A DNA stretch of 64,000 nt from Treponema sp. (GTDB lineage: Bacteria > Spirochaetota > Spirochaetia > Treponematales > Treponemataceae). The notes beneath the pieces were generated by a model. The model had not been told where the DNA came from, did not search any database, and was given only the letters and a program-made list of their open reading frames with translations. Both the position numbers and the translations under genes were made by a program. Below are positions 36,329 through 43,592 of the stretch, piece by piece. The stretch spans positions 48,687-112,686 of the forward strand of contig JAFSJX010000105.1 in the NCBI GenBank assembly GCA_017449285.1, read 5' to 3'. Each line of letters starts with the position of its first letter. Position 1 is the first letter of the stretch.

Positions 36329-36957
36329 CAAAAGAAATCCCGCTTGCCGTGATAGACTACGGCACGAACATCAGAAGCGAGCGTGACGAAGACATCACCG
36401 AACTTGCCAAAAGCATAGAAAAGAACGGACTCCTTTCGCCGCTTGTCGTCCGCAAGAAAGACGGACGCTTCGAGGTCATCTGCGGGCACCGACGCTACAA
36501 AGCAATTAAAATGATGGGCGGAAATCCATTCGTCCCCTGCATCATCCGCGACGACGTGCCGGACGCAGACCTGCGCAAAGTGCAGCTGGAGGAAAATATC
36601 CAGAGAAAGAGCATGAGCGCGTTCGAGCTGGTGGAGGCATTCGAGCAGATGAAAAAAGAGCATCACGGCCGTCTCACCAACAAGGCTATAGCCCGCCTCC
36701 TCAATAAACCAGAAATTTGGGTCTCGCAGCAGTATGAGGCGGTACGCAAGGTGAACTCCCTCTTTTTCTCAGAAAAAAACAACTATACGGGGCTTTCATC
36801 GGGAAAAATTCTCGGCCGCATAAGAAAAGAAGCGCGTGCAAAAACACAGGTAAATTGTGACGGCTTTTATTTTGAGTATGAAGGAAAAAAAATAACCGTC
36901 CACTGTGCTAGCGAGCTCAAAAGGGACTACGTAATCTCACACCTGAACAGAATATAA
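36325..36957 (+). CDS. ParB-like DNA-binding protein, second copy
   Basis: Protein of 210 residues with its own ParB N-terminal domain (ELAKSIEKNGLLSPLVV, EVICGHRRYKAIK, VQLEENIQRKSMSAFE) and an HTH (LTNKAIARLLNKPEIWVSQQ). A short C-terminal domain differs from the first copy. Tandem but divergent ParB-like genes with one ParA suggest that one protein serves partition and the other acts as a regulator or nuclease-type cofactor. The ATGA overlap couples it to the previous gene. Confidence 0.85.
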   Translation: MTKEIPLAVIDYGTNIRSERDEDITELAKSIEKNGLLSPLVVRKKDGRFEVICGHRRYKAIKMMGGNPFVPCIIRDDVPDADLRKVQLEENIQRKSMSAFELVEAFEQMKKEHHGRLTNKAIARLLNKPEIWVSQQYEAVRKVNSLFFSEKNNYTGLSSGKILGRIRKEARAKTQVNCDGFYFEYEGKKITVHCASELKRDYVISHLNRI

Positions 36958-36998
36958 AACAAAAAAAAGAGGCATGAAAACCTTTCACGGACAAAGAT

Positions 36999-39900
36999 AT
37001 GAGAAGATTTGACAAAAAAGAACTACCGTTCGACAAATACAAAAACAACCTGCTCGACTACCTGCGGATGCAAGGAATCCAAGCCGAGATAGGACAAGTG
37101 CGCTCATGTCCGTGGCACGAAGATTCCACGCCGTCTTTCAGCGTATTCACCGGAGACGAGGGCTACCCCGCGTTCAACTGCTTTGGCTGCGGACGTGCCG
37201 GAGACATCTACAAGGCGGTAGAATACTGCACGGGCGAGACAAACGCAAAAAAACAGTTTGAGGAGATAGACCGCATCTTCGGCACAGGAGAAGGATCGGC
37301 ACTTTCCGCGCTCCCCCGCCCCGAACCGCCAGAAGAAAAAGCACCCGCATTCACAGCCGACCCCGCCGCATTCGCTCGCTTCACCGACTGGCTCAAGTCC
37401 CAGCCCCACGCAAGCGACAGTATTATAGGCTACTTTGCCCAGCGCGCACAGATAAAATCAGAAGGCTACATCCACCAGTACCCGCAGTCGCTGCTCCAAA
37501 AACTTGTACCATATTTTTATTGGTATCCGGGGAAAAAAGCGGCGGAACAGGCATTGGGCAAGCCCGCCCTCTTCGCCGCCGGCGTTCCCTACGCAAAGAA
37601 AGACGAGGCACTGCCGCCGGAAGAGCGCGGCATCGCGTGGTGGCATTCCGGCGTGCTCGCCAAGTCGCCAGAAGGCTACAAACTGCTGTTCATGGACGGC
37701 ATCGAAAGCAAAAAAATCAACCCCCGCGCGGGCGTGTCATACTTCCCCGTGCCGGGCGCAATCCCCGAAGGAAAGCCCGCCGTCCTTATGGAAGGCGAGA
37801 TAGACGCAATCCTGTGCCACGCAAGCGGCATAAACGCCTATTCAATGGGCGGAAAAGGCGGGCTGACAAAGGAACGCATCAAAAAATACATCATTCCGCA
37901 GAACCTGCCGGAAATAATACTCTTTGCAGACAACGACAAGGACAAAGGAAGCCAAAAAAAATTCGGACTGCTTCCCATAACCAAAGGCGACCACATCCGC
38001 GAGACCGTGCCGGAGAACCTGCGCAAAATGGGCTACACGGGCGAAATCAAAGTGACCGTACTTCCTGACGAATGCGGGTTCAAAGACCCCGACGACGCGA
38101 TACGGAACAACCGCCTTGACCTGGTGCAGAAGGCGATTGCGGAGGCAAAACCGTATACACCCCCGGAAACGCCCGCAACCCCGGACACAGACAACCAGGA
38201 GAAAAAAACGGCGGAGCAGAAAAAAGAAGAGCAGATACCGGGCACCATCTACAAGACCTATGACACCGTTCCGCTCAAATTCTTCAAGTCGCTGCTAAAA
38301 AAAGTGCCGTACACAACCTTACAGGCAGACGACGTGCAGCCGTTCCTCTGCGCCGCATACAAAACCTGCCGCGATGACGGCGCGACCGACGCGCTTATCG
38401 CCTGGTGCGACGATGCGTTTACCGAAAGCGACCTCAAGAAAATCGCCAAGGAAGACTACACGCCGTTCCACCTGCTCACGCTGCTTCCCAAATACGAAGC
38501 CTCAAACTATTACCGAGCCAAACTGGAAGAGCTGCTTGTACCCGCAAAAGAAATCCTGCGCCTGTTCAAAATCAAGGACACGCCCATACACATAGATTAT
38601 GAGAAAGCCGTGGAGAGCAAGACGCTCCAGGCGTTCCTAGACAAAAAAGGAAACTTCTCGGCGGCAGATTTTCTTGCGGAAGTCACAGACGGAAACATCA
38701 TCTATGTCATCGAAGACAAGACAAACTATGCCTACAACGGGCTGAAATGGTGCGTCGTCCCAGACCTTGCCGTAACCGCCCACGACATATTACAGAACAT
38801 ACTGCTCAAATATCTGGAGAAAAACCTAGACCAGAAAGACTTCATCAACAAAGTGCTGACCCATATAGACAGCCGCCGCTTCCGCTCAGAGCTCGTCCGC
38901 GACTTCAACGGACTGGAGCAAATCGCCTGTGGAAAATCTGTGGATAAAGAAATCATGTTCGATTCCCTCGCCGTCCGCGCGACGCTTACCCTTGCCGACG
39001 GCGTTATGGATTTCTCCGGAGAAAAACTGAAATTCCGCAAGGCGACCCGTTCAGAATACCGCCGCTCATCGCTCCCCTACACCGTCGCAGAAGTCAAAAA
39101 AGCCGCCTCCCCCGAAAAGTTCTTGCAGCTGATGCAGTCAAATTTCAAACCCGCGGACGAAGAAACGCTCAAAAAGAACCCCGTCACCACCGTGGAGACG
39201 CTCATGTACTACCTCTCGCTCATCCAGTCGCGCGACACGTCCCGCAGATACGGCGGCTTCTTTCTGGGAACGGGCGGCACGGGAAAATCAACGCTGCTCA
39301 AAATAATCGCCGCAATCTATCCCGGATGCACCACCGCGCTCAACGAGAACCTGCTCGTCTCCGTCACCAAGCACTTCGACAACCCAAACGGCCCTACCCC
39401 GGAGATGGCGAAACTGGAAGGAATGCTCTTCGGCTACATATCGGAGACCCCGGAGCGCGGAAAACTCAACGAGACAATCTTCAAACGGCTCACCGGCGGC
39501 GACATCATCACCGCCCGAACGCTGCACCATGAGCCGCACGACTTCTTTCAGACAGCCCAAATCGGCATCGCGTCAAACAACTCGCCCTCATTCTCGCACT
39601 CCGAGACGGCGGCAATCGACCGCATGATGATATTCCGCTTCAACGTCCGCCATGAGAAAGGACTGAAAGAATCAAAAACCCCGGAACAGCTCATAGAATG
39701 GCTGCGCCCCGAATTTCCCGCGATTATCAAATATTTTGCGGAGAAATACATCGACCTCAACATCAACCTAAAAGGCAAGATTCCGATGAGCACCGAATGT
39801 ATCAACGAAAAAGGACTGTACATAGACGCGCAGGCAAACGACACAGACCGCTTCATCAGCTTGTGCATCCAGTTCGACATGAACAGCGCGAAAGCCTTTA

Positions 39901-40304
39901 TCCCGTCAAAAGACCTGTATTCCTGCTATCTGCTCATGCTCAAAGCCTTCTACAACAAAGAATTCCTCCCGGATTCAAAGGAAACGCCCAGCCAGCGGCA
40001 ATTCACCACATGGCTCAAAACGCGCGTCGAGTTCCAGAACACATGGAAACAGCAGCGCGTAGAAGGCTCAGAAATGCCGGAATGGGGCTTTGAGCACGTG
40101 GCGTTCACCGATTACGCGCTCAAACTGATGCAGACACAGCCGCCGCAGGACGGAAGCCTCAATTTCGGCTCTACCCCGCCACAACCAGACACAACTACTC
40201 TCAAGAGTAATCCGCCCCAAGATGACCCGTTCGCAGATTTGCCCGATGAACCCGATACAGACCCGCTCACCGATGAGGACGGAAACGAGATAGATATTTT
40301 CTAG
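36999..40304 (+). CDS. Phage primase-helicase (CHC2, TOPRIM, D5/SF3)
   Basis: Large replication protein of 1101 residues. A CHC2 zinc finger (about 25-75: CPWHEDSTPSF, FNCFGCGRAGD) is followed by a TOPRIM domain (about 245-320: LMEGEIDAILCHA, ILFADNDKDKG), a long linker, and a C-terminal superfamily 3 helicase (about 740-960) with Walker A GTGGTGKST and a D5/P4-like layout. It would start and unwind replication in one polypeptide, as in P4-type elements. The Asp/Thr/Pro-rich C terminus contains a copy of the scattered palindrome. Confidence 0.93.
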   Translation: MRRFDKKELPFDKYKNNLLDYLRMQGIQAEIGQVRSCPWHEDSTPSFSVFTGDEGYPAFNCFGCGRAGDIYKAVEYCTGETNAKKQFEEIDRIFGTGEGSALSALPRPEPPEEKAPAFTADPAAFARFTDWLKSQPHASDSIIGYFAQRAQIKSEGYIHQYPQSLLQKLVPYFYWYPGKKAAEQALGKPALFAAGVPYAKKDEALPPEERGIAWWHSGVLAKSPEGYKLLFMDGIESKKINPRAGVSYFPVPGAIPEGKPAVLMEGEIDAILCHASGINAYSMGGKGGLTKERIKKYIIPQNLPEIILFADNDKDKGSQKKFGLLPITKGDHIRETVPENLRKMGYTGEIKVTVLPDECGFKDPDDAIRNNRLDLVQKAIAEAKPYTPPETPATPDTDNQEKKTAEQKKEEQIPGTIYKTYDTVPLKFFKSLLKKVPYTTLQADDVQPFLCAAYKTCRDDGATDALIAWCDDAFTESDLKKIAKEDYTPFHLLTLLPKYEASNYYRAKLEELLVPAKEILRLFKIKDTPIHIDYEKAVESKTLQAFLDKKGNFSAADFLAEVTDGNIIYVIEDKTNYAYNGLKWCVVPDLAVTAHDILQNILLKYLEKNLDQKDFINKVLTHIDSRRFRSELVRDFNGLEQIACGKSVDKEIMFDSLAVRATLTLADGVMDFSGEKLKFRKATRSEYRRSSLPYTVAEVKKAASPEKFLQLMQSNFKPADEETLKKNPVTTVETLMYYLSLIQSRDTSRRYGGFFLGTGGTGKSTLLKIIAAIYPGCTTALNENLLVSVTKHFDNPNGPTPEMAKLEGMLFGYISETPERGKLNETIFKRLTGGDIITARTLHHEPHDFFQTAQIGIASNNSPSFSHSETAAIDRMMIFRFNVRHEKGLKESKTPEQLIEWLRPEFPAIIKYFAEKYIDLNINLKGKIPMSTECINEKGLYIDAQANDTDRFISLCIQFDMNSAKAFIPSKDLYSCYLLMLKAFYNKEFLPDSKETPSQRQFTTWLKTRVEFQNTWKQQRVEGSEMPEWGFEHVAFTDYALKLMQTQPPQDGSLNFGSTPPQPDTTTLKSNPPQDDPFADLPDEPDTDPLTDEDGNEIDIF
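40196..40209. repeat. Scattered prophage palindrome, copy 2 (inside primase gene)
   Basis: TACTC-4 nt-GAGTA in the context ACTACTCTCAAGAGTAAT, read in frame as Thr-Thr-Leu-Lys-Ser-Asn. This is the shortest stem of the set. Confidence 0.6.
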
Positions 40305-40314
40305 GAGGAAAAAA

Positions 40315-40704
40315 ATGAAAATCTACATCGCCGGAAAAATCACTGGATTCACGAGAGCCGATTATCAGGCAAAATTTCTTATCGCGCAAAAGAATTTGGA
40401 ATACGCAGGGCATAAAGTAATGAACCCAGCTTATGTCAATGCGACCGACGGCTTTGAACACGAAGACTACATTCACATCTGCTACGCGATGATTGATGTG
40501 TGCGATGCCATCTATATGCTCAAAGACTGGCAGCAAAGCAAAGGCGCACGAATGGAATTGCAATATGCCGCCGATTGGGGGAAAGGCATCCTCTACGAGG
40601 ACAAAAACACCCGCGAGGACGGCTTCCCGATTGCGCATAAGCTTCCGACCTACCGCGTCGGTGATGGAAGCAAAATCACAACATCAGCGGATTTAAGGCA
40701 ATGA
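40315..40704 (+). CDS. DUF4406 / nucleoside deoxyribosyltransferase-like protein
   Basis: Protein of 129 residues. The start MKIYIAGKITGFTRADY, the block GHKVMNPAYV, and DAIYMLKDWQQSKGARMELQ match DUF4406, a Rossmann-like fold related to nucleoside 2-deoxyribosyltransferases and common in phages. The Glu in the ArMELQYA block is the expected nucleophile. A role in phage nucleotide metabolism is likely but unproven. Confidence 0.85.
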   Translation: MKIYIAGKITGFTRADYQAKFLIAQKNLEYAGHKVMNPAYVNATDGFEHEDYIHICYAMIDVCDAIYMLKDWQQSKGARMELQYAADWGKGILYEDKNTREDGFPIAHKLPTYRVGDGSKITTSADLRQ

Positions 40705-40790
40705 CACAAATCAAGCAAACCCACGAGAAGCGCGGAAAAAACGTAACAGACGTATCAAGACTTGCCGTGCAGGCACTGGAGGATAACTAA
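40701..40790 (+). CDS. Micro-ORF (29 residues)
   Basis: ATGA overlap with the DUF4406 stop, and TAATG overlap with the next gene. It encodes MTQIKQTHEKRGKNVTDVSR and a short helix. It may be a real peptide or only a coupling device that keeps ribosomes on the message; the coupling on both sides is the only evidence. Confidence 0.4.
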   Translation: MTQIKQTHEKRGKNVTDVSRLAVQALEDN

Positions 40791-40990
40791 TGACAACAAA
40801 AACATCGCTCAGGCATATATACGAAGAATACTGTGCCGCAAAAGACATCAAGGCAAGTGAACAGGGGTTTGCCGCATTCTGCGCGGGGAGAGAGCATCTT
40901 GCAGCCCAAATAGCATCCTGTTTCAACATTTCAGTGTCACGCCATGAATGCAGTGTTTTTCTTTCAAAACTCGACAAGGCATCCGAATGA
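40790..40990 (+). CDS. Small hypothetical protein (66 residues)
   Basis: It starts MTTKTSLRHIYEEYCAAKD after a GGAGG site and is mostly helical with a Cys-containing core (FAAFCAGREHLAAQIA). Its stop overlaps the next gene by 4 bp. No family recognised. Confidence 0.55.
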   Translation: MTTKTSLRHIYEEYCAAKDIKASEQGFAAFCAGREHLAAQIASCFNISVSRHECSVFLSKLDKASE

Positions 40991-41187
40991 AAGAATGGGA
41001 GCGTCTAAATATTCCCCGCTCAACATATTACTGGCGGACAAAAAATCGCCACGCACTTGAAACGGACGGCAGGCAGCATAGATTCAGCGGCAGACAGTAC
41101 GACAATCCGCCCGAAAAGATTGCCGCGCTCAAAAGCAAGTACAGGAATGGCGTGACCGCAGACATTATGAAAGAACTTTTTTTTTGA
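40987..41187 (+). CDS. Small HTH-like protein (66 residues)
   Basis: Coupled to the previous gene by ATGA. The N terminus MKEWERLNIPRSTYYWRTKN looks like a helix-turn-helix recognition region of transposase or phage-regulator type, followed by a basic stretch (RQHRFSGRQYDNPPEK). It ends just before the promoter of the first micropeptide cassette. Function unknown. Confidence 0.55.
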   Translation: MKEWERLNIPRSTYYWRTKNRHALETDGRQHRFSGRQYDNPPEKIAALKSKYRNGVTADIMKELFF

Positions 41188-41196
41188 AATAAGTTA

Positions 41197-41225
41197 TTGA
41201 CATTTTTCTAATTATAAAGTATATT
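41197..41225 (+). promoter_or_regulatory. Promoter of micropeptide cassette A
   Basis: TTGACA (41197-41202), 17-bp spacer, TATATT (41220-41225). Transcription would start near 41231, at the first base of an 8-bp hairpin (41231-41250) that is followed directly by the GGAGG of the first micropeptide. Confidence 0.85.
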
Positions 41226-41230
41226 ATGAC

Positions 41231-41250
41231 TATCAGCGGACGCGCTGATA
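41231..41250 (+). promoter_or_regulatory. 5'-end mRNA hairpin of cassette A
   Basis: TATCAGCG-4 nt-CGCTGATA at the predicted mRNA 5' end. Such hairpins protect transcripts from 5'-end-dependent decay, and this one touches the ribosome site at 41252-41256. Confidence 0.65.
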
Positions 41251-41262
41251 TGGAGGTTCATC

Positions 41263-41370
41263 GTGAAGAAGTTCTTTCTTTACTTGGTGGACAAGCTGGT
41301 GGATTTCCTTTTCGCCATGCTGGGTGTAATAGTAGGATATTACATAACCAGCTGGCTTGAAGGAAGATAG
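41263..41370 (+). CDS. Membrane micropeptide A1 (35 residues)
   Basis: GTG start 6 nt after GGAGG. The peptide has a basic/aromatic start (MKKFFLYLVDKLVDFLFAML), one membrane helix and a charged C terminus ending EGR. It is the first gene of cassette A. Its counterpart B1 at 41814 has the same length, MKK start and helix. Small phage membrane peptides of this type may be toxins, holin-like or exclusion factors; I cannot choose. Confidence 0.6.
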   Translation: MKKFFLYLVDKLVDFLFAMLGVIVGYYITSWLEGR

Positions 41371-41381
41371 TTAGTTTGTCA

Positions 41382-41416
41382 GAAAGTGTCCTGCACAATC
41401 CAGTGCAGGTGCTTTC
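41382..41416 (+). promoter_or_regulatory. Inter-gene hairpin of cassette A
   Basis: CCTGCAC-6 nt-GTGCAGG (41390-41409), extended by GAAAG/CTTTC with a small internal loop, lies between micropeptides A1 and A2. Cassette B has a hairpin at the same place. Confidence 0.65.
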
Positions 41417-41443
41417 ACTCCATTCTTGCACAAGGAGCGGAAA

Positions 41444-41524
41444 ATGTCAAAGCATTTCGTAAAATGGGGAATCTGTTTCTTTATCGGGCTTGCCGTTGCG
41501 TTCCTGATTTGGGGGGCAATATGA
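41444..41524 (+). CDS. Membrane micropeptide A2 (26 residues)
   Basis: AAGGAG precedes the ATG, and the stop overlaps the RHH gene by 4 bp (ATGA). The peptide begins MSKHFVKWGICFFIGLAVAF and is a single membrane helix. It lies in the second position of the cassette, like B2. The overlap shows that it is translated with the RHH protein. Confidence 0.6.
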   Translation: MSKHFVKWGICFFIGLAVAFLIWGAI

Positions 41525-41715
41525 GCAGTGAAGAAAAAAAACGCGGTGGCTTTCGTGAAGGCTCAGGCAGAAAACCAACGGGCCGGCTTAAAATCTTCGC
41601 CAACACCACAATTTCAGGCACTCCCGAAGAAATAGCCAAACTCAAACGGCTCGCCAAAGAGAACGACAAGACCGTCTCTAGATTTGTTATAGAAAACCTG
41701 CTTGGAAAGAAATAA
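41521..41715 (+). CDS. Ribbon-helix-helix-like regulator, cassette A
   Basis: Protein of 64 residues. The basic N terminus (EKKRGGFREGSGRKPTGR) resembles the GGxRxGxGRK arm seen in several small phage DNA-binding proteins. It is followed by a strand, a helix (TPEEIAKLKRLAKE) and a second helix (VSRFVIENLL), as in RHH antitoxins and repressors. It is paralogous to the protein at 42101. It could repress its own promoter or act as antitoxin for the two micropeptides. Confidence 0.7.
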   Translation: MSSEEKKRGGFREGSGRKPTGRLKIFANTTISGTPEEIAKLKRLAKENDKTVSRFVIENLLGKK

Positions 41716-41730
41716 TTTTTTTGAAATGTA

Positions 41731-41759
41731 TTGACAAACCTTTACAAAGATGATATATT
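41731..41759 (+). promoter_or_regulatory. Promoter of micropeptide cassette B
   Basis: TTGACA (41731-41736), 17-bp spacer, TATATT (41754-41759): the same elements and spacing as cassette A. Both are preceded by TTTTTTTGAAAT, so the promoter regions are duplicates. A leader hairpin GGAGC-3 nt-GCTCC lies at 41770-41782. Confidence 0.85.
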
Positions 41760-41813
41760 CTAATCATCAGGAGCGTTGCTCCGGTGAACAAATCTTTGTT
41801 AAAGGGAGAAGGT

Positions 41814-41918
41814 ATGAAGAAATGGATAAAAAAATACCTGCGAGAAGTATCGTTACTACTAATCGCAGGTGTAATCCAAATCCTTGTAGCGGTCATCATT
41901 AAACTGATAATCGGCTAG
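41814..41918 (+). CDS. Membrane micropeptide B1 (34 residues)
   Basis: An AGGGAGAAGG ribosome site precedes the ATG. The peptide begins MKKWIKKYLREVSLLLIAGV, has five basic residues before one long membrane helix and ends at IIG. It is the positional counterpart of A1. Cationic, hydrophobic peptides of this design often depolarise membranes when overproduced; a toxin role is an inference. Confidence 0.6.
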   Translation: MKKWIKKYLREVSLLLIAGVIQILVAVIIKLIIG

Positions 41919-41924
41919 CGGGGA

Positions 41925-41957
41925 ACACGGGCGGCGGTTAAGAGCTTCCGCCTGTGT
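41925..41957 (+). promoter_or_regulatory. Inter-gene hairpin of cassette B
   Basis: ACACGGGCGG-13 nt-CCGCCTGTGT (one G-U pair) lies between micropeptides B1 and B2, mirroring the hairpin of cassette A. Confidence 0.65.
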
Positions 41958-41987
41958 GTACTCATATCTTACCCCAAGGGGGCTTAT

Positions 41988-42098
41988 ATGTCAATAAAAA
42001 AGGAAGAGGTACTTTACTTCATTCTGAAAGCAATTACGCAGGGAATCATCAACGGAATCGTGCTTGTCGTGATTCTTAAAATCTTCAAGATGATTTAG
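41988..42098 (+). CDS. Membrane micropeptide B2 (36 residues)
   Basis: An AAGGGGG site precedes the ATG. The peptide begins MSIKKEEVLYFILKAITQGI and ends in a hydrophobic helix with Lys residues. It is the counterpart of A2 (MS start, second position) and is followed after 2 bp by the RHH gene. Confidence 0.6.
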   Translation: MSIKKEEVLYFILKAITQGIINGIVLVVILKIFKMI

Positions 42099-42100
42099 TC

Positions 42101-42289
42101 ATGGCAGAGGAAAAGAAACGTGGCGGTTTCCGCCAAGGAAGCGGCCGCAAGACGACGGGCGAACGCGGGAAGACATCAAACATCTGTTTCCGCATATCGC
42201 CGGAAGAAAAGGCGATTATTGACGCAAAGGCAAAGGCTGCGGGAAAGACGACCTCACGCTACATGATAGACCTTGCATTGAACGCATAG
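42101..42289 (+). CDS. Ribbon-helix-helix-like regulator, cassette B
   Basis: Protein of 62 residues with the same arm as cassette A (EEKKRGGFRQGSGRKTTG) and an RHH body (ICFRISPEEKAIIDAKAKAA, TTSRYMIDLAL). The two paralogues agree at almost every position of the arm but less in the body, as expected after duplication and divergence in DNA or partner specificity. Confidence 0.7.
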   Translation: MAEEKKRGGFRQGSGRKTTGERGKTSNICFRISPEEKAIIDAKAKAAGKTTSRYMIDLALNA

Positions 42290-42296
42290 GTAAACC

Positions 42297-42596
42297 ATGA
42301 CGCTGATAGAACGGAAAGACGAAGTGCGCGGCAAAAACGAGATAATTCTTGCCGTCTACAAAGTCGAAGATGACACGGAAAAATACACCTACTCAATCCA
42401 GTGCAAGCTGTGCCGCTTCGTCCGTGCCGTCTTCCCGCACCAGATAGCCGACACCTACCCCACCCCATGCGCCGCCAAAAAAGCTGCCGTCAGCAAACTG
42501 CGTCAGTGGACACAGCACAACCGCTCCGCAAAAGAGCACCTTGCCGCCTTCGATTTGCTCTCAGTAGACCAGCTGGAACTGTTCCCGTGCGGGTAA
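42297..42596 (+). CDS. Hypothetical protein, last early gene
   Basis: Protein of 99 residues starting MTLIERKDEVRGKNEIILAV. The N-terminal half is beta-rich with one CKLC knuckle and no second metal pair; the C-terminal half is helical. It lies 8 bp after cassette B and faces the end of the late operon, with 24 bp between the stop codons. No family recognised. Confidence 0.6.
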   Translation: MTLIERKDEVRGKNEIILAVYKVEDDTEKYTYSIQCKLCRFVRAVFPHQIADTYPTPCAAKKAAVSKLRQWTQHNRSAKEHLAAFDLLSVDQLELFPCG

Positions 42597-42620
42597 AAAA
42601 AAGCCCTCGGTAACACGACA

Positions 42621-43592
42621 TCATACCTCAACCTTTGTCTTCGGAAGCAGACTCATTTGCCCGCATAACGTGCAAGAGCCAAAAAGACAAGGTGCGGGCG
42701 GCACGGGAACAAAATCCTCTATGACCATTCGTTGCGTACAATCCGCATTCTCTGCCGTCCGGGAAGCAACCCTGTCAAATTCAATGTACACATAATCCCA
42801 GCCTACGGTACAGACATAGCCCTTTGTCCTAATCGCCTTAAAGAGCGAATTCTCGTACACCGTCCCGTCCGTAATAAAACTGTTCCTCGTCTGATATTCC
42901 CGCTCAAACAAGTTTCCGTCAGCATCTTTCAACGTGGCAATATACCGGGGCTTCCCCGTAACGCGAGACGCGGCGGTATACAGCCGCGCGTCTTTCCGCT
43001 GCATATAACGCTCGCTCCGTATGTCGGCATCTATGTGATACGCCAGCTTTTTTGCGTCACACATTTCCTTAAACTGCATCACAAGCGGCTGATTGCCCAC
43101 GGAACTGACCATCTGGCAAGTAAACCATGTCGTATGGCCTTTTACACGCTCCGCTTTATATATGTAGTCATCCAGCCCCTGCCCCTCAGAATGAAAACTC
43201 GCCGTCAAGCTGAATTCAACGCCCCTTGAAGAAAGATAATCACCCAGAGCAGCATAATAGTCTGCGCCGCGCATAAAATTACTGGTTACCTGCACCCGCT
43301 TTAAAGCGGGACTCGTAATACGGGACAATATTTCTTCCAGATTAAACAACGTCACTTCCCCGCCCACAAGCTCCAGCTTGACCGATTTTTTCCCCGAACG
43401 CTCTATAAGCGACGCTATCCGTTCCGCAGTGCGGACAAGGACGCTCTCCTGTGCGGATATATCCGCAGGAAGCGTGTCTTTATGCCTTTGGACACAATAA
43501 GAGCAATGCAGATTGCAGTCTCTGGTCATGCGCCATTTTATCGTAAAATCATGCTCCAGCACACTTTGTAACGAATGCAGCCGAAAAATCAT
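42621..43592 (-). CDS. Radical SAM/SPASM-like enzyme coupled to the tail fibre gene
   Basis: Protein of 323 residues. The CxxxCxxC cluster motif (CNLHCSYC, near residue 30) binds the 4Fe-4S cluster that cleaves S-adenosylmethionine; GGE (LVGGEVTLF) and a TSNF strand follow as in the radical SAM barrel. The C terminus has further Cys residues (CTVGWDYVYIEFDR, then DC, PC, GSCTLCGQ), the pattern of SPASM-type auxiliary cluster domains that modify peptides or proteins. Its ATG overlaps the stop of the fibre gene (ATGA). It is the last gene of the late operon, so it is made with structural proteins. The substrate is unknown; the coupled fibre protein is the obvious candidate. Confidence 0.88.
   Translation of the reverse strand: MIFRLHSLQSVLEHDFTIKWRMTRDCNLHCSYCVQRHKDTLPADISAQESVLVRTAERIASLIERSGKKSVKLELVGGEVTLFNLEEILSRITSPALKRVQVTSNFMRGADYYAALGDYLSSRGVEFSLTASFHSEGQGLDDYIYKAERVKGHTTWFTCQMVSSVGNQPLVMQFKEMCDAKKLAYHIDADIRSERYMQRKDARLYTAASRVTGKPRYIATLKDADGNLFEREYQTRNSFITDGTVYENSLFKAIRTKGYVCTVGWDYVYIEFDRVASRTAENADCTQRMVIEDFVPVPPAPCLFGSCTLCGQMSLLPKTKVEV

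Noticed and set aside
42621..43592. QueE-type radical SAM enzyme for phage DNA modification
   Set aside because: It has the standard CxxxCxxC motif with extra C-terminal Cys residues of SPASM type, and no other deazaguanine genes are present in the window.
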